Source: CAVALG01 sp963656085 (GTDB lineage Bacteria; Bacillota; Clostridia; Oscillospirales; Acutalibacteraceae). From it: a stretch of 5,796 nt of DNA. Below the pieces are notes generated by a model that ran no database searches, was not told the DNA's origin, and was given only the letters and a program-made list of their open reading frames with translations. Below, piece by piece: positions 5,191-5,796 of this stretch. The stretch covers positions 1 through 5,796 of the forward strand of contig CAVKHV010000083.1 in assembly GCA_963656085.1 (NCBI GenBank), in the 5' to 3' direction. The translations under genes were made by a program, and so were the position numbers. Within the stretch, counting starts at the first letter, position 1. Each line of letters opens with the position of its first letter.

Positions 5191-5733
5191 ATGGAACAAC
5201 TTGAAACTATCAAATCACAGGCTGCGGCTGCGGCGGAAGAACTTGTCGCCGCGGCAGGGCTTAAAAGCGGGAGTTTGCTTGTAATAGGCTGCTCGACAAG
5301 CGAGGTTGCAGGCAAAAAAATCGGCACGCTCAGAAGTCCCGAAATTGCGGCTGCGATATTTGACGGAGTTTACCCCGTGCTTAAAAAACACGGCATATAT
5401 CTTGCGGCGCAGTGCTGCGAGCATCTTAACCGCGCGATAGCGGTAGAGTGCGGGTATGCCGCGGCGCACGGGTTAGAAGAGGTTAACGTCCGCCCAATAC
5501 GGACGGCAGGCGGAAGTTTTGCCGCAAAGGTATTTGATACGCTTGACTGCGCTATGGTTGAGGAAATTGCAGCTGACGCCGGAATTGACATCGGCGACAC
5601 GCTTATAGGTATGCATTTAAAAAGAGTGGCGGTGCCGGTAAGGCTTGCGGTTAAAAATATCGGCGAAGCCAATGTTGTGGCGGCGCGCACACGCCCGAAG
5701 TATATCGGCGGCGAACGTGCGGTATATTTCTAG
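5191..5733 (+). CDS. ywlG: YwlG/UPF0340 (DUF436, TIGR01440) family protein
   Basis: This is a soluble protein of 180 residues matching the UPF0340 family (B. subtilis YwlG), which is widespread in Bacillota and has no established biochemical role. Conserved blocks are GCSTSEV (33-39), QCCEHLNRA (74-82), RPIRTAGGSFA (101-111), DIGDTLIGMHLKRVAVPVR (133-151) and the C-terminal ARTRPKYIGGERAVY (165-179). The Ser/Thr-rich GCSTSEV loop and the two-cysteine CCEH segment look like an active or ligand site, but this is inference. Length is normal and no domain is missing. The ATG at 5191 follows the upstream stop after 1 base, so translation is probably coupled; the nearest AAAGGA is 13 bases away, a long spacing that fits coupling. 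No terminator hairpin is seen after the stop. Confidence 0.9.
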   Translation: MEQLETIKSQAAAAAEELVAAAGLKSGSLLVIGCSTSEVAGKKIGTLRSPEIAAAIFDGVYPVLKKHGIYLAAQCCEHLNRAIAVECGYAAAHGLEEVNVRPIRTAGGSFAAKVFDTLDCAMVEEIAADAGIDIGDTLIGMHLKRVAVPVRLAVKNIGEANVVAARTRPKYIGGERAVYF

Positions 5734-5763
5734 ATTTTAGACATTAGATTTTAGATGTTAGAT
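5731..5763. repeat. 14-bp tandem repeat after ywlG
   Basis: TAGATTTTAGACAT (5731-5744) is followed directly by TAGATTTTAGATGT (5745-5758), differing at two bases, and by a partial third unit TAGAT (5759-5763). The first TAG is the stop codon of the preceding gene. The tract is AT-rich, without dyad symmetry, so it is not a terminator. Confidence 0.7.
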
Positions 5764-5770
5764 GAGGGTG

Positions 5771-5795
5771 ACGGTAGTTTGAGCGCTGACGGTAA
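5771..5795. repeat. Right-hand copy of the shared short repeat
   Basis: ACGGTAGTTTGA (5771-5782) and CGCTGACGGTAA (5784-5795) repeat, in the same order and orientation, the words found at 312-323 and 344-355. The window ends here, so the element may continue beyond it. Confidence 0.55.
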
Positions 5796-5796
5796 G

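Overview
The window looks like a chromosomal piece of an uncultured, low-to-mid GC Bacillota genome, most likely a gut-type Clostridia. The evidence is the NifS/NifU pair, a LexA with a CGAAC-type SOS box, a preQ1-I riboswitch ahead of queT, strong AAGGGG-type ribosome binding sites, a YwlG/UPF0340 protein, and GC-rich hairpin-forming intergenic repeats. No tRNA, rRNA, CRISPR array, transposase or phage gene is visible. Genus-level placement is not possible from the sequence alone.

Layout. Positions 1-378 hold no convincing gene. They contain a mosaic of short repeats and hairpins. A small papain/C39-like protein gene (379-744, +) follows and converges on a minus-strand block. Read in its own direction, that block runs from 4179 down to 779: lexA (TTG start), rnhA, nifS, nifU, queT. 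lexA and rnhA are separated by 15 bases and form one SOS-type operon. nifS has its own promoter, TTGATA-17-TACAAT, with a perfect 17-bp palindrome lying between and partly into the promoter elements. nifU follows after 17 bases. queT is preceded by a preQ1-I riboswitch whose 3' end is the ribosome binding site, so it is probably controlled by translation.

The 143-base gap 4180-4322 separates lexA from a divergent plus-strand pair: a nucleotidyltransferase (4323-5189) and a YwlG/UPF0340 protein (5191-5733). The gap contains two facing promoters with the same -35, spacer and -10 (TTGAAA-17-TATAAT). Both -35 hexamers lie inside one 28-bp perfect palindrome. The SOS box sits just downstream of the lexA -10, where LexA would block its own transcription. 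After 5733 there is a 14-bp tandem repeat and then a short motif that also occurs in the left-hand repeat region.

Functions. nifS and nifU supply Fe-S clusters (sulfur donor plus scaffold). QueT imports a queuosine precursor for tRNA modification. lexA/rnhA belong to DNA damage response and R-loop/primer removal. The nucleotidyltransferase probably activates a sugar phosphate for an unknown glycan. The YwlG-like protein has no established role. Most of the content is housekeeping. The most interesting parts are the regulatory sites: the riboswitch, the mirrored promoters, the SOS box and the nifS operator-like palindrome.
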